DNA of 58,196 nt from SZUA-229 sp036567985 (GCA_036567985.1 DATCTK010000020.1:1-58196), one strand, 5' to 3'; shown: positions 44,924-53,611, counted from the first letter of the stretch. Notes: generated from the letters alone by a model not told the origin. Made by a program: numbers and translations.

Positions 44924-45222
44924 GTAATGCGCTTTAACGCCGTGCCGATTTGCTGCTCACACACCAGCTCGGAGCCGGTGGGCGCACCAAAGCGTTCCTG
45001 GATGGTGGGCGCCTGCTGCTTAATCTGGTATATCAGCCCATCGATCTCGTGTTTGGGCAAGGGCATATGCGGCCGTAATACCTCAACCGCAGCGGAAAAG
45101 TTCTTTTTATCAACCTCGGCCATAGCCTTGCTGGCAATGTCATAGAGCTGTTTTTCGTTATCCAGCGCCGCGGCTGCGATGCCGGGTAGTAAAAGCAGGG
45201 TAAGTGCGATGATTCCTTTCAT
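44899..45222 (-). CDS. Small exported protein truncated by the MITE
   Basis: 107 aa with a signal peptide (MKGIIALTLLLLPGIAAA) and a helical domain (EKQLYDIASKAMAEVDKKNFSAAVEVLRPHM) of TPR-like flavour. The last seven residues and the stop fall in the right inverted repeat of the MITE (boundary 44923). The native 3' end has therefore been replaced and the protein may be truncated. A fragment of a paralogue, sharing the first ~18 codons, is at 46247-46298. Function unknown. Confidence 0.6.
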   Translation of the reverse strand: MKGIIALTLLLLPGIAAAALDNEKQLYDIASKAMAEVDKKNFSAAVEVLRPHMPLPKHEIDGLIYQIKQQAPTIQERFGAPTGSELVCEQQIGTALKRITQGASEQC

Positions 45223-45489
45223 ATTATTCTCCGATTGCCGGGTAGATGACTCTGACAGGTTTATTCTAAGTGATAAGTATAGGTCAGATCAGATTAAGAG
45301 TCATAGGATATTGGTTAATGGCTGCATGAATGCAACCCGCACTCACGTCACCTATTATTTTGCTGCAGTATCGAATGCATGCCGGCAACAATCATAGATA
45401 ATCGGACAGTTCCTGGCCTCTCAGTACCTTTCAATGTGATGTTCTGGCAGCTACTATATATAAATCTGCTCAACAACAGAGTAATCAAT

Positions 45490-46068
45490 ATGAAACGACT
45501 CAATATATTATTACTGGCATTGCTCACATGTACATCGGCATTTGCTGCACAGATAGCCGATATAGACTTCGCTGAATCGATAAATATCGAAGGAACAGAT
45601 AAGACAGCACAGCTGAACGGCCTCGCGATACGGTATAAATTTATTTTTAAAATATACGCCGCCGCATTATACACTGAGCAACCATCTCATAGTACTGATA
45701 CTTTACTGAAAAGCAACGTAGTAAACCGTATGCAAATGCATTTTATATATAATGAAGTATCTAAAGAAAAACTGGTTAATGGCTGGCTAGAAGGCTTTGA
45801 GAAAAACCTGTCACAACAACAATTCAACGAATTAAAGCCCCGTATCGATCAATTTAATTCGCTATTCGAAACAGTACACGAAGGCGACAACATTATACTG
45901 GACTACCTGCCTTCACTGGGAACAAGAGTAACCATCCGGGATAAAGTTAAAGGCATTATAAAAGGCAGTGACTTTAATCAGGCCTTATTAAAAATATGGC
46001 TAGGTGAACACCCTGTAAGCGATGATATGAAACAGGGATTACTGGGAAAATCTAACGATGGCGATTAA
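45490..46068 (+). CDS. Chalcone isomerase-like exported protein
   Basis: About 192 aa from ATG 45490. A signal peptide (MKRLNILLLALLTCTSAFAA) is followed by a domain like chalcone isomerase-like proteins: LNGLAIRYKFIFKIYAAALYTEQPS, SVVNRMQMHFIYNEVSKEKLVNGWLEGF and KGIIKGSDFNQALLKIWLGEHPVSDDMKQGLLG. Bacterial members bind hydrophobic ligands, and a real flavonoid activity is unlikely. The longer frame from 45379 lacks a signal and is less probable. No operon partner. Confidence 0.78.
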   Translation: MKRLNILLLALLTCTSAFAAQIADIDFAESINIEGTDKTAQLNGLAIRYKFIFKIYAAALYTEQPSHSTDTLLKSNVVNRMQMHFIYNEVSKEKLVNGWLEGFEKNLSQQQFNELKPRIDQFNSLFETVHEGDNIILDYLPSLGTRVTIRDKVKGIIKGSDFNQALLKIWLGEHPVSDDMKQGLLGKSNDGD

Positions 46069-46085
46069 CCCCTAATCATGTACAC

Positions 46086-46250
46086 GCATAAAACCGTAAA
46101 AACCGAAAAACCGGGGACAGACCACGGTTTATCCCTGGCAGTACTAGACGAGGCCTTCCTGGCATAAGCAACCATCCTTGATTGACGACGAATTGTGACG
46201 GAGTTCATATCACAGGCTGAAAAACGGCTCTGCCCCCTATTACGCGCGAC
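46086..46250. mobile_element. Internally deleted RAYT element
   Basis: The left end (CCGGGGACAGACCACGGTTT, then ATCCCTG) and right end match the full element around the transposase at 48215-48910. The middle of the transposase gene is missing: TATCCCTG is joined directly to GGCAG-ACTAGACGAGGCC, the N-terminal coding end. Short CCTGG homology at the joint is consistent with deletion. It interrupts a fragment of a duplicated small gene (46247-46298). Confidence 0.7.
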
Positions 46251-46298
46251 TGTGATGCTGGGCAGTAAAAGCAGGGTGAGTGTGATGATTCCTTTCAT
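46247..46298 (-). pseudogene. Fragment of a paralogue of the small exported protein gene
   Basis: Starts at ATG 46298 with MKGIITLTLLLLPSITVA, nearly identical to the signal peptide of the gene ending at 45222. The homology stops after about 18 codons where the deleted RAYT element begins, so the gene is broken. Confidence 0.65.
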
Positions 46299-46453
46299 AT
46301 TGTTCTTCGAATTATTATCATTTTTCAAAAATATTGTTGAAAATGATACTTTCTCGTTTATTGATCAACAACATTAGTGACCAGAGATATCAGGAATAAC
46401 TGATCTCTGAACCGGTTTATTCACGTAACTGGTTGATCAATATTTAATCCCTC

Positions 46454-46508
46454 CGTCACCTTTTTTACGTCACCTTTTTTACGTCACCTTTTTTATCGAC
46501 CTTTTTTA
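46454..46508. repeat. Tandem 14-bp repeat with T6 runs
   Basis: Three copies of CGTCACCTTTTTTA (46454, 46468, 46482) and a fourth variant TCGACCTTTTTTA (46496). It lies just downstream of the VPLPA-CTERM gene (stop 46522, minus strand), in the 3' flank. Slippage-prone; no coding role. Confidence 0.75.
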
Positions 46509-46521
46509 TCGTTAGTGGGGG

Positions 46522-47913
46522 TTACCCAGCTTTTGCTGACCGTGTTCTTCTAAATGTGGCCAGACTCATTAAGCCTGTCATAAATAACCAGATAGATGCA
46601 GGTACAGGAACTTCGGCCACATCAAAGACCAGTGTGCTGCCATTGACGATTTCCCAGGCATAGTGGTTACCATCGTAGAAGAAGAAATTATTGGAGAACT
46701 CACCGGTGATTGAATCAGCAGTAATCAGTTCCAGACCAGACAGGTCTTCGAAATAAATATAGTCTTCCAATAATTCATTAAAATTGAGATCAAGAAATGC
46801 AGTTTCTCCAAGCACCAGATCACCATTGATATGCAGGCTGTCATAGTTTTGATCGCCGCCATAGCCATATCCAAAGAAATCCACTTCGAATGTACCATCC
46901 AGTAGCACGTCACCATCAATAGTCATCTGTGCGGTAAATTCACCAGTGTTTCCGTAGCTGTCTGTTGTGCTCATGGGTGCCAGCGTGCCATGTTCAGTGA
47001 TCACTAATGTTCCAGTATCTGGATATGAGTCCCACATAATTATCTGGCCTGAACCCGCCAGCGTACCACCATCAACCGTGAAGCTACTCGCTGAAATGGT
47101 GCCTTCGTTCAAAATGGTACCTGTGCTGGTAATGGAGGAGGCCTCGATATTAACCCGGTTGTTAATTTCACCATTATTTTCAATCTGGTCCGCTCTCAGT
47201 TGTGGTGTGGGTGCATGGTTATTCGTGCCGTCACCATTATTAATTACGCCATTGTTTACCAGCCGGGACTCACCGCCAGAACTAACCTCTATGTACCCTT
47301 CATCGGCGTTATTTATAACACCGTCGTTGGTTAGTACGCCTTGTATTATAACGGTAGGGTCAACAGCCATTTGTCCGGGGGGGATGGGTGGCATATCTGA
47401 GGTGTAGATATTGTTGAGCACACCCGTAGAGGTAATATTAAAGCTATGTGCATAGTGACTGTTGGCCTCTATTCGGCCGTAATTATCAATCACACCGGAT
47501 GTGGTGGTAGTATGAAAGCCTACAATACCTCCAGTGTTAATAATCGTGCCGCTATTATTCAGTCTCGTATATAGGCCATTGGCCATGACTGCACCGGAGT
47601 TATTTAACAGGTTGCTGTTATTGAAAACCGTGTTGTTATGCTGCTGGCCGTAGCTGAAATAGATGCTGCCATCTATCGAGTTATTGATGACGCCACTATT
47701 GTCTAAGCGAGACTCACTATGATTGCTTATGTCATTTGAATTATTTATTGTTCCCTGATTGTCGATAAAATCAAAGTTATCAATATTGGGGCCTTCAGTG
47801 GGATGTGTTTCAAGTGTCTCACCAGGTGCAATAGTGGTTCCGGCATAGGAGGGGGTTGCAAGCATACAACAGCTTGCGATACAGGCGCTAAGGCGCCATC
47901 CAGCATTCTTCAT
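46522..47913 (-). CDS. VPLPA-CTERM surface protein
   Basis: 463 aa. A signal peptide (MKNAGWRLSACIASCCMLATPSYA) precedes a long low-complexity region with many N-N-S-G/N-N-G-x-I-N-N repeats, as in filamentous or beta-helix adhesins. The C-terminus VPVPASIWLFMTGLMSLATFRRTRSAKAG is a VPxPA-x-x-W-x-F sorting signal with a membrane helix and basic tail. This type of tag is processed by an exosortase-family enzyme, and none is encoded in this window. Confidence 0.85.
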   Translation of the reverse strand: MKNAGWRLSACIASCCMLATPSYAGTTIAPGETLETHPTEGPNIDNFDFIDNQGTINNSNDISNHSESRLDNSGVINNSIDGSIYFSYGQQHNNTVFNNSNLLNNSGAVMANGLYTRLNNSGTIINTGGIVGFHTTTTSGVIDNYGRIEANSHYAHSFNITSTGVLNNIYTSDMPPIPPGQMAVDPTVIIQGVLTNDGVINNADEGYIEVSSGGESRLVNNGVINNGDGTNNHAPTPQLRADQIENNGEINNRVNIEASSITSTGTILNEGTISASSFTVDGGTLAGSGQIIMWDSYPDTGTLVITEHGTLAPMSTTDSYGNTGEFTAQMTIDGDVLLDGTFEVDFFGYGYGGDQNYDSLHINGDLVLGETAFLDLNFNELLEDYIYFEDLSGLELITADSITGEFSNNFFFYDGNHYAWEIVNGSTLVFDVAEVPVPASIWLFMTGLMSLATFRRTRSAKAG

Positions 47914-48214
47914 TTACAGTTCCTGCGTCTACTACGTTGTTATTATTATTTCCGTATGTACTAAAGCACAATTTATACCATAAAATAATTAGTTAATTAA
48001 TTTCATTAAATTCAATGATATATGAAAGTTTTTATGGTGCTCAGGGTTCAGTTTAATGCGTGTTATGTAAAGTTTGCCGTCACATGACAGATTGTTCCGA
48101 TAACAATGACAACAGACTGTTCAAAAAACCGTGAAAACCGCGCAAAACCGAGGAAAACCGGGAAAACCGGGGACACGGGAAAACCGGGCGGGAAAACCGG
48201 GGACAGACCACGGT
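47914..48214. repeat. Intergenic region with an AAAACCG repeat array (RAYT left flank)
   Basis: About seven spaced copies of AAAACCG (48125-48200) lead into GGGGACAGACCACGGTTT (48199-48216), the left terminal repeat of the transposase element. The first part (47914-48120) is A+T-rich with no gene. Confidence 0.6.
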
Positions 48215-49061
48215 TTATCCCTGCTGTTCTTTCCCTGGTCTGCCAGGCCGCCCAGGGACAACCCTCCGATTGAGCGCAGCTGATACTTCAGATTTAAACC
48301 GCTCCGATCCCAAAGCGAAATTCCCGTTTGTTGCATCCCTTATCTCATCGATCAACCCAGGGTCGAGCTGATGCCTGAATAACTCCCGGTATTGGGATTC
48401 TCGATCGTCCTTAAGAGCTGATATCTGCAGATATTGATCATGCGGGGTTATCAAGGTAGATGGCTCGCCTTGTCCATTGACTCGATAACTGCTCCATCGG
48501 TATTCAGCCGGATGATCAACCATAGACGCACGCACAGGATTCAGTTCGATGTAGCGGTAGCATCCGAGAACATAGGCCTCATCCTGCGCAATGCAGGATC
48601 TGAACCTACCCTCCCACAATGTCCCGCTACGACGGTAAGTTCGATTTATGTATTGAACGTATCGCTGCCCCAGATATTTCATCATCAAACCAGCAGAATC
48701 ATGCTCTCCAGGCGTGATCAGAAGGTGAACATGGTTTGTCATCAGGACATATGCATGTATTTGACAGCCATATTTATCAGCACATTTTTCCAGCCATTCA
48801 AGATAGAACTGATAGTCAGAATCTGCATAGAAACAGGCTTGACGATTATTACCACGCTGGATGAGATGTAAAGGTGTGCCTGGCAGCACTAGACGAGGCC
48901 TTCTTGGCATAAGCAACCATCCTTGATTGACGACGAATTGTGATGAAGATCATATCACAGGCTGAAAACCGTGGTCTGTCCCCTATTACTTTGTCACAGG
49001 CTGAAAACCGTGGTCTGTCCCCTATTACTTTGCCCTATTACTTTGGTCTGTCCCCTATTAC
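48199..49061. mobile_element. REP-associated transposase (RAYT) element
   Basis: Left end GGGGACAGACCACGGTTT (48199-48216) is the exact reverse complement of AAACCGTGGTCTGTCCCC (48966-48983). The right end is repeated once more at 49004-49023 and partly at 49045-49061, giving a small array. Inside is a Y1-type transposase gene. The deleted derivative at 46086 shows activity or past activity. Confidence 0.75.
48215..48910 (-). CDS. REP-associated tyrosine transposase (RAYT)
   Basis: About 231 aa from ATG 48910 (MPRRPRLVLPGTPLHLIQRGNNRQACF). The HUH motif is NHVHLL, near residue 65. The later GSEL-like block and GYHYIE-type core are replaced by variants such as ALVTL-like YIELNPVRASMVDHPAEYRWSS. 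Y1 transposases of this kind cut single-stranded REP sequences. Its C-terminal RPGRPGKEQQG is encoded inside the left repeat. This is the only autonomous-looking transposase in the window. Confidence 0.85.
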   Translation of the reverse strand: MPRRPRLVLPGTPLHLIQRGNNRQACFYADSDYQFYLEWLEKCADKYGCQIHAYVLMTNHVHLLITPGEHDSAGLMMKYLGQRYVQYINRTYRRSGTLWEGRFRSCIAQDEAYVLGCYRYIELNPVRASMVDHPAEYRWSSYRVNGQGEPSTLITPHDQYLQISALKDDRESQYRELFRHQLDPGLIDEIRDATNGNFALGSERFKSEVSAALNRRVVPGRPGRPGKEQQG

Positions 49062-49196
49062 TTGCACTAAGAGTCATTAGTTTATTGATTAAAAGCAGCA
49101 ATAAACGCAAGACCTGACCACGGACTCACAAGATACTGGAGCCATCATAATAACTTAACGAAAAGGCCTATACTACAAATAGTAATAATAGTTACG

Positions 49197-50439
49197 TTAA
49201 ATTAGCATCAATTGCTTTTTAGGCATCACAATATCATTAACATCAATATTATTACTTCTTTTAATTCCAAAGCTTTTTCCTCGAACTAAAATCTGATTAT
49301 TGTTTCTGAGTTCAGACAATGATGATAAGTACATTTCTCTAGTGGAAGCAGTATTATTACAACTCATTTCAATTAGTTTATTTACACTAACTGTATCATG
49401 CCCCCAAATCAAATTTGGAAGATCATCCATCAACCCAATAATGTGCTCATGCTTTGCTGAATCGTTAAAGCTCATCCCTGGCAACTGCAAACTTGCCCTC
49501 ATCACTAGGCTTATACGACAAATCAAATATTCTAGTTCCAACCCCACCATAATGCCTCATATTATTTCCCATATCCCACGTGACCTCACTCATCGCGTTG
49601 TGAGCTCGAAAATGTGAAGACAAGTGAAGCAACCAGTAGCCTCTATGGTTATCGATTGGTTCAATAAAAAAAGGCCTGAAGTATTTATACCCTACAGCCC
49701 GCCTTAAAGAATCAGATAATTTAGACTCAATAATATATCTGTTATCGGTGATATCTTCACTAAGCCTAAATATCTCACTGGTATCTATATATCCTTCCAG
49801 GCCCATATCAATTATTTTATTTTTAAAGTTATCCTTATTATTAATGAAATCTACAAGCCAACTTATACTTATATTTATGATAATTTCGGACTGAGGCAAC
49901 TGTTTTTTGATATAATTAAGAACCTCAACACTGACGGCCGAGTACCCATCCTGATCCAGGAAAAAGATAACTCCTCCACCATTTTTAGGATTATTCTTTT
50001 TTATGCATTCAACTATTTCAACGACATGATCGTTAAAATCACCTTTTCTAGTGATAATTGAGTCATTTATTTTTTTTGAATATTTACTGCGTGTTAAATT
50101 CTTTGCAAGTTCAGTATAATTTAACGGATCTTTTTCAATGAAATAATATTGCGACTCGATACTAACTTTTTTATTTCTGTTTAAGTTAATTTCAATACAT
50201 GCTGCATCGACATTTTCAAGCATGATAAACGGTGACCCAGGCTCCCCATTGCTATACCTACCGCCTCCTGCAAACCCATCAATAAGCGTTAAATTAAACT
50301 TCTCAATTCGTCGATTTTGGCAAACTATATTTAGATATTTAGATATGTATTTCGATAATATTTCATGCTTGACACGGCTATGCTCTGCCAACTTCGGACT
50401 ATAACTCTCATTCCATTTATGCTTCCTGCTTCTTCTCAT
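49197..50439 (-). CDS. tcmP: Three-Cys-motif partner protein TcmP, split by a +1 frameshift
   Basis: The zero frame (50439-49465) encodes 324 residues with a TcmP-like methyltransferase-type fold (LTLIDGFAGGGRYSNGEPGSP and VIFFLDQDGYSAVSVEVL). It ends GKFAVARDEL-stop. The +1 frame continues at once with NDSAKHEHIIGLMDDLPNLIWG, to a stop at 49197; the two frames together give about 413 aa, a normal length. The joint reads CTT-TAA-C after AGGGATGAG, resembling the prfB programmed frameshift (CTT-TGA-C after AGGGGG). It could be programmed, or an ordinary broken gene. It is the last gene of the DarTG-DUF5131 operon. Confidence 0.7.
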
Positions 50440-50443
50440 ACAA

Positions 50444-51190
50444 CTAGATCTGACTACTTAAAACAGGCATTTCACTAAATGTTTGGCCTTCCAGCAGACG
50501 GCCATTTGCTTGCTTTGATCTTTTCTTACCGTCAGCTCCCCAACCACCCCACTGCTTGAAGAAAAACGAGACATCAGCAATATCGCATTGTTTTTTAATA
50601 CTTCTCACCCACTCTATCTTCATCGGTCTAGCTTTAGGACCAGACTCTCCACCCACTATAACCCAATGGATCGCATCCAAATTTATTCGACCTAGATCCT
50701 CAAGAAGCGGTTCAACAGATAAAAACCTCACATGTGCATCTATTGACCTTAATTTATCAATTCTCGGCAAACCATACTTTCTATCTTCTACTGACACACC
50801 CAACCAAGCATTCTTAGGAGGTATCCTTTTTGAGAAATACTTGGCCATTCTACCAGCACGTTTAGTAAGAATCTGATATGTGTGCTGAGGCGTAAGTGAA
50901 ATCACTTTAAACACCTCATCTAAGAATGCAAAAGAGGCTCCTTCGTGAAACAAATCACTCATAGAATTAACAAAATATACTGTCGGCTTTTTTCTTTTTA
51001 ATGGTTGATTTAATCTTTCATGTAACAATGAAACATCAAATCCATTTTCATACCCATTAGCCCCCATTGCTTGCAACCGAGCTGCCATTGTTTCCGCATA
51101 GCAATGCTTACAACCAGGCGAGACTTTACTGCATCCAGTCATTGGATTCCATGTCATTTCTGTCCATTCTATTTTTGATTGTCCACTCAT
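50444..51190 (-). CDS. Gp37/Gp68-family three-Cys-motif protein (DUF5131)
   Basis: About 248 aa from ATG 51190 (MSGQSKIEWTEMTWNPMTGC). The radical-SAM-like cluster CSKVSPGCKHCYAE (Cx6CxxC) is the family's three-Cys motif. WLGVSVEDRKYGLPRIDKLR and HWVIVGGESGPKARPMKIEWVR follow. It pairs with tcmP, 5 bases downstream, as expected for this two-gene system. An earlier in-frame ATG at 51253 is possible but lacks the family start. The G+C content here is clearly lower than in the flanking housekeeping genes. Confidence 0.85.
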   Translation of the reverse strand: MSGQSKIEWTEMTWNPMTGCSKVSPGCKHCYAETMAARLQAMGANGYENGFDVSLLHERLNQPLKRKKPTVYFVNSMSDLFHEGASFAFLDEVFKVISLTPQHTYQILTKRAGRMAKYFSKRIPPKNAWLGVSVEDRKYGLPRIDKLRSIDAHVRFLSVEPLLEDLGRINLDAIHWVIVGGESGPKARPMKIEWVRSIKKQCDIADVSFFFKQWGGWGADGKKRSKQANGRLLEGQTFSEMPVLSSQI

Positions 51191-51282
51191 AATAACTATC
51201 TTAACAAGGCTAACTTCCTTAACAGCACCTATAAAACATAGGAACCGTAACATATCATTCTTAATTTCTAATTAATTAGAAA

Positions 51283-52350
51283 TTATATATTTGTTTCTTG
51301 CAGGCGTTCTAACGCAATCTCAATTGTTCTTCTATCAAATAATCCAGCTTTACGAACAGCCCATTTCTCACCTGCAGGCCATTCCCGTATTCCACACTCA
51401 ATACCTTCAACAGTTGGTTCACACCCGCCCTCAACAATCAACCAGTCAACAGTTGATAGCAACTCCATACCATAAGGTGATTCAAACCCATCAATAATCT
51501 GTGCGGTTTTTTCTAGAGCTGGCAAATAGTCTTTTGCTTCGGTTTTTAAGTATGTTTGTACAAATTTACGTTTTTCATCATTAAACCAAATAACATCTAA
51601 CGGATCAGAATCTGCAATTCTTTTTTCACTCTTCAAATAACTGCCATCTAAGGCATCCAACAAGTGCCTCAATTTATCTGCATAAGGCCCATAATTATTT
51701 GATTCAAATTCTAGATTCAGTGGGTTTTTAACTTTTTGAATTTCTATTACACGTTCTAAGAACCAAGCAAGCTTTTGTATTTCTAAAAGACTACACTCCA
51801 TACCTAAAACCCAATATCTACGGACCAACTCAGCAATTAAGGCTCTAGAAGGAGTTAACTTTTCGACCCCCTTCGACTTCGCAACATTTTGATATTTACT
51901 TGTAGGTTCATAAACTAGGATATCTACATTATCTAGATTTGATAAAGCGTTTTCTATCTGTTCTCGAACCACCCACCACTCGAGGCCACCATTACCGGAA
52001 CCCAAAGGAGGAATTGCGATAGAACGCACCTGATTATCTATTATAAAACGCCTCAGATCTTGCAGTCCGTCTATCACCCATTCGAGTTTCGAAGGACTGC
52101 GCCAATGCTGCTTTGTAGGGAAGTTCACAAGCCATTTTGGTCCCATTAACTCACCAGTTTGAGTAACAAACATTTTACCTGTATGAACTTTTTTAGCTTT
52201 ACAGGCTTTTGAGTATTCAGCCATATTTTTAGGAAACCGTTCTTTAAACATCAGAGCAATACCCTTACCCATTATGCCAACCGTATTGACTGTGTTAACT
52301 AACGCCTCAACCTCAGCTTCTAGAAGGTTACCTGTTTTAAAGTGAATCAT
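51283..52350 (-). CDS. darG: DarG macro-domain antitoxin
   Basis: About 355 aa. The N-terminal macro domain has ALVNTVNTVGIMGKGIALMFK and IPPLGSGNGGLEWWVV, the loop set used by DarG to strip ADP-ribose from DNA. A C-terminal domain (about 165-355) provides the toxin-binding part seen in DarG proteins. ATG 52350 overlaps the darT stop (TAATG), so translation is coupled. This antidotes the DarT toxin encoded just upstream. Confidence 0.88.
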   Translation of the reverse strand: MIHFKTGNLLEAEVEALVNTVNTVGIMGKGIALMFKERFPKNMAEYSKACKAKKVHTGKMFVTQTGELMGPKWLVNFPTKQHWRSPSKLEWVIDGLQDLRRFIIDNQVRSIAIPPLGSGNGGLEWWVVREQIENALSNLDNVDILVYEPTSKYQNVAKSKGVEKLTPSRALIAELVRRYWVLGMECSLLEIQKLAWFLERVIEIQKVKNPLNLEFESNNYGPYADKLRHLLDALDGSYLKSEKRIADSDPLDVIWFNDEKRKFVQTYLKTEAKDYLPALEKTAQIIDGFESPYGMELLSTVDWLIVEGGCEPTVEGIECGIREWPAGEKWAVRKAGLFDRRTIEIALERLQETNI

Positions 52351-53000
52351 TAGAAATACCACCCTTGCATTCTATGCACTTCCAGATTCAGACCACGTGC
52401 CTGCAACTCTTGCTCCATATCGTTTTTTTGATCATTCGTATAGCATATTATACCAATCAATTCTGTAACTGGTAGATGCCTATGTATCAGTGCTTCTGCT
52501 TGATATCGCTCAATCTGAGCAGGATCATCAGAACTTCTTTTAAAATTACGTGCTTGCAATAAAGGCCAATCAATTTCACTAAGATTCTCAATCTCATTAA
52601 AATAGCGCGCAGTCATAGGATACGCATGCCTATCAGTAAACACGAAGTTAAAACCTCTGTTCTGAACCTTATGCAAAGTAGATACAAGGATAACTATTTC
52701 ATCGTTACTACGCCTCATTACGCCACCTCGACCTGTGTAAATGTTATACATCATTGGAGAAAAAGGCGTGAAATAGAAAGGGACATAGTCACTAAGTGTT
52801 CCACCTGGAGCAATCGGCACAACTCTATGACTTCGTCTATCAATCAATTCCTCATTACCGATATTGACCCAAACTGGAGAACGAGTTGCACTGTTACCAC
52901 AATGTAACCCGTTGTCCAATATCCAGGGTAAATTATCTCTATGGACAATACGCCATATAAACGCTTTTTCTTGATTGAGGTTAGGATAATGATTTGGCAT
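52350..53000 (-). CDS. darT: DarT DNA ADP-ribosyltransferase toxin
   Basis: 216 aa. DarT family (DUF4433) features include the NAD-binding start FIWRIVHRDNLPWILDNGLHC, VPFYFTPFSPMMYNIYTG, and the catalytic glutamate Glu169 in YQAEALIHRHLP. DarT attaches ADP-ribose to DNA bases and blocks replication, providing anti-phage abortive infection in known systems. It is first gene of the four-gene operon with darG, a DUF5131 gene and tcmP. Upstream 370 bases to the tRNA-Met hold no gene. Confidence 0.9.
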   Translation of the reverse strand: MPNHYPNLNQEKAFIWRIVHRDNLPWILDNGLHCGNSATRSPVWVNIGNEELIDRRSHRVVPIAPGGTLSDYVPFYFTPFSPMMYNIYTGRGGVMRRSNDEIVILVSTLHKVQNRGFNFVFTDRHAYPMTARYFNEIENLSEIDWPLLQARNFKRSSDDPAQIERYQAEALIHRHLPVTELIGIICYTNDQKNDMEQELQARGLNLEVHRMQGWYF

Positions 53001-53373
53001 TAGTTATTTGCCGAGCTTACCGGATAGTTCCGAGTAAAGTCGATTTTTTGTTCTTGTTATTTGATATCCAGTTTATCTCTTTTTAAACAAATAATTCAAT
53101 ATTTTATGAATACAGAAAAAACCAATATACAGCCGTATACGCAATAAGGCCAAGCTTGATTTTTATTTCTAGATTTCAAAAGAACAAACTGCCTAAATCA
53201 TTGTTTTATCAAAATATTACTCAAGACCGAAATTGAACCGACACGGTATTTTTACCGAGGGATTTTAAGTTATCCGAATTACCAACAATTCTGATACAAA
53301 CCGACCCAGAAACATCACTACTACACAAACAAAAACAGCCACTTAAATAAGTGGCTGTTTTTATTAAAGAATA
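53001..53373. other. Intergenic region upstream of the DarTG operon
   Basis: A+T-rich, no credible gene: a 63-codon minus frame here is mostly the antisense of the tRNA and is not coding. The DarTG promoter should lie near 53010-53120, but no clear element was located. It ends at the terminator and tRNA-Met. Confidence 0.4.
53331..53363. terminator. Bidirectional terminator between tRNA-Met and the defence operon
   Basis: AGCCACTT/AAGTGGCT stem with a four-base loop, flanked by AAAAAC on the left and GTTTTT on the right, so T-runs follow on both strands. It ends tRNA-Met transcription on the minus strand. Confidence 0.75.
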
Positions 53374-53450
53374 TGGTGGCAACACCGGGATTCGAACCTG
53401 GGACCCCATCATTATGAGTGATGTGCTCTAACCAACTGAGCTATGTTGCC
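53374..53450 (-). tRNA. tRNA-Met (CAT)
   Basis: 77 nt including encoded CCA. The acceptor is GGCAACA/TGTTGCC, the D arm is AGCTCAGTTGGTTAGAGC, and the anticodon loop CTCATAA gives CAT. The T arm contains GGTTCGAATCC. It closely matches elongator tRNA-Met of E. coli in the D and anticodon arms, rather than initiator or tRNA-Ile2. It is the substrate expected for TmcA. Its 3' end points into the defence operon region. Confidence 0.95.
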
Positions 53451-53611
53451 ATGCGCCGGGATATGGAAAGTAACCGGCGATGAGGGCGCGAATTTTGCTA
53501 GGTTTTGCCCCTTTTGTCAAGGTTACAGGTCGTATAACCTCAGGCAAATCAGCGACTTCGCATTTTTAATCAATGTATCAATGCTCAAAAACTCAAGCGG
53601 CCTGCAGGTTG

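Noticed and set aside
44661..44927. 88-codon plus-strand ORF in copy 2 of the MITE
   Set aside because: It is created by the repeat, with no ribosome site and low-complexity basic composition.
48121..48336. 71-codon minus-strand ORF
   Set aside because: It overlaps the end of the transposase gene in another frame and runs through the AAAACCG array.
53221..53412. 63-codon minus-strand ORF near tRNA-Met
   Set aside because: It overlaps the tRNA 3' end and terminator, so it cannot be a gene on the same strand.
53374..53450. tRNA-Met as an integration (att) site for the defence region
   Set aside because: No second copy of the tRNA 3' end was found by eye within 49-53.4 kb, and no integrase gene is present. 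The idea is unsupported.
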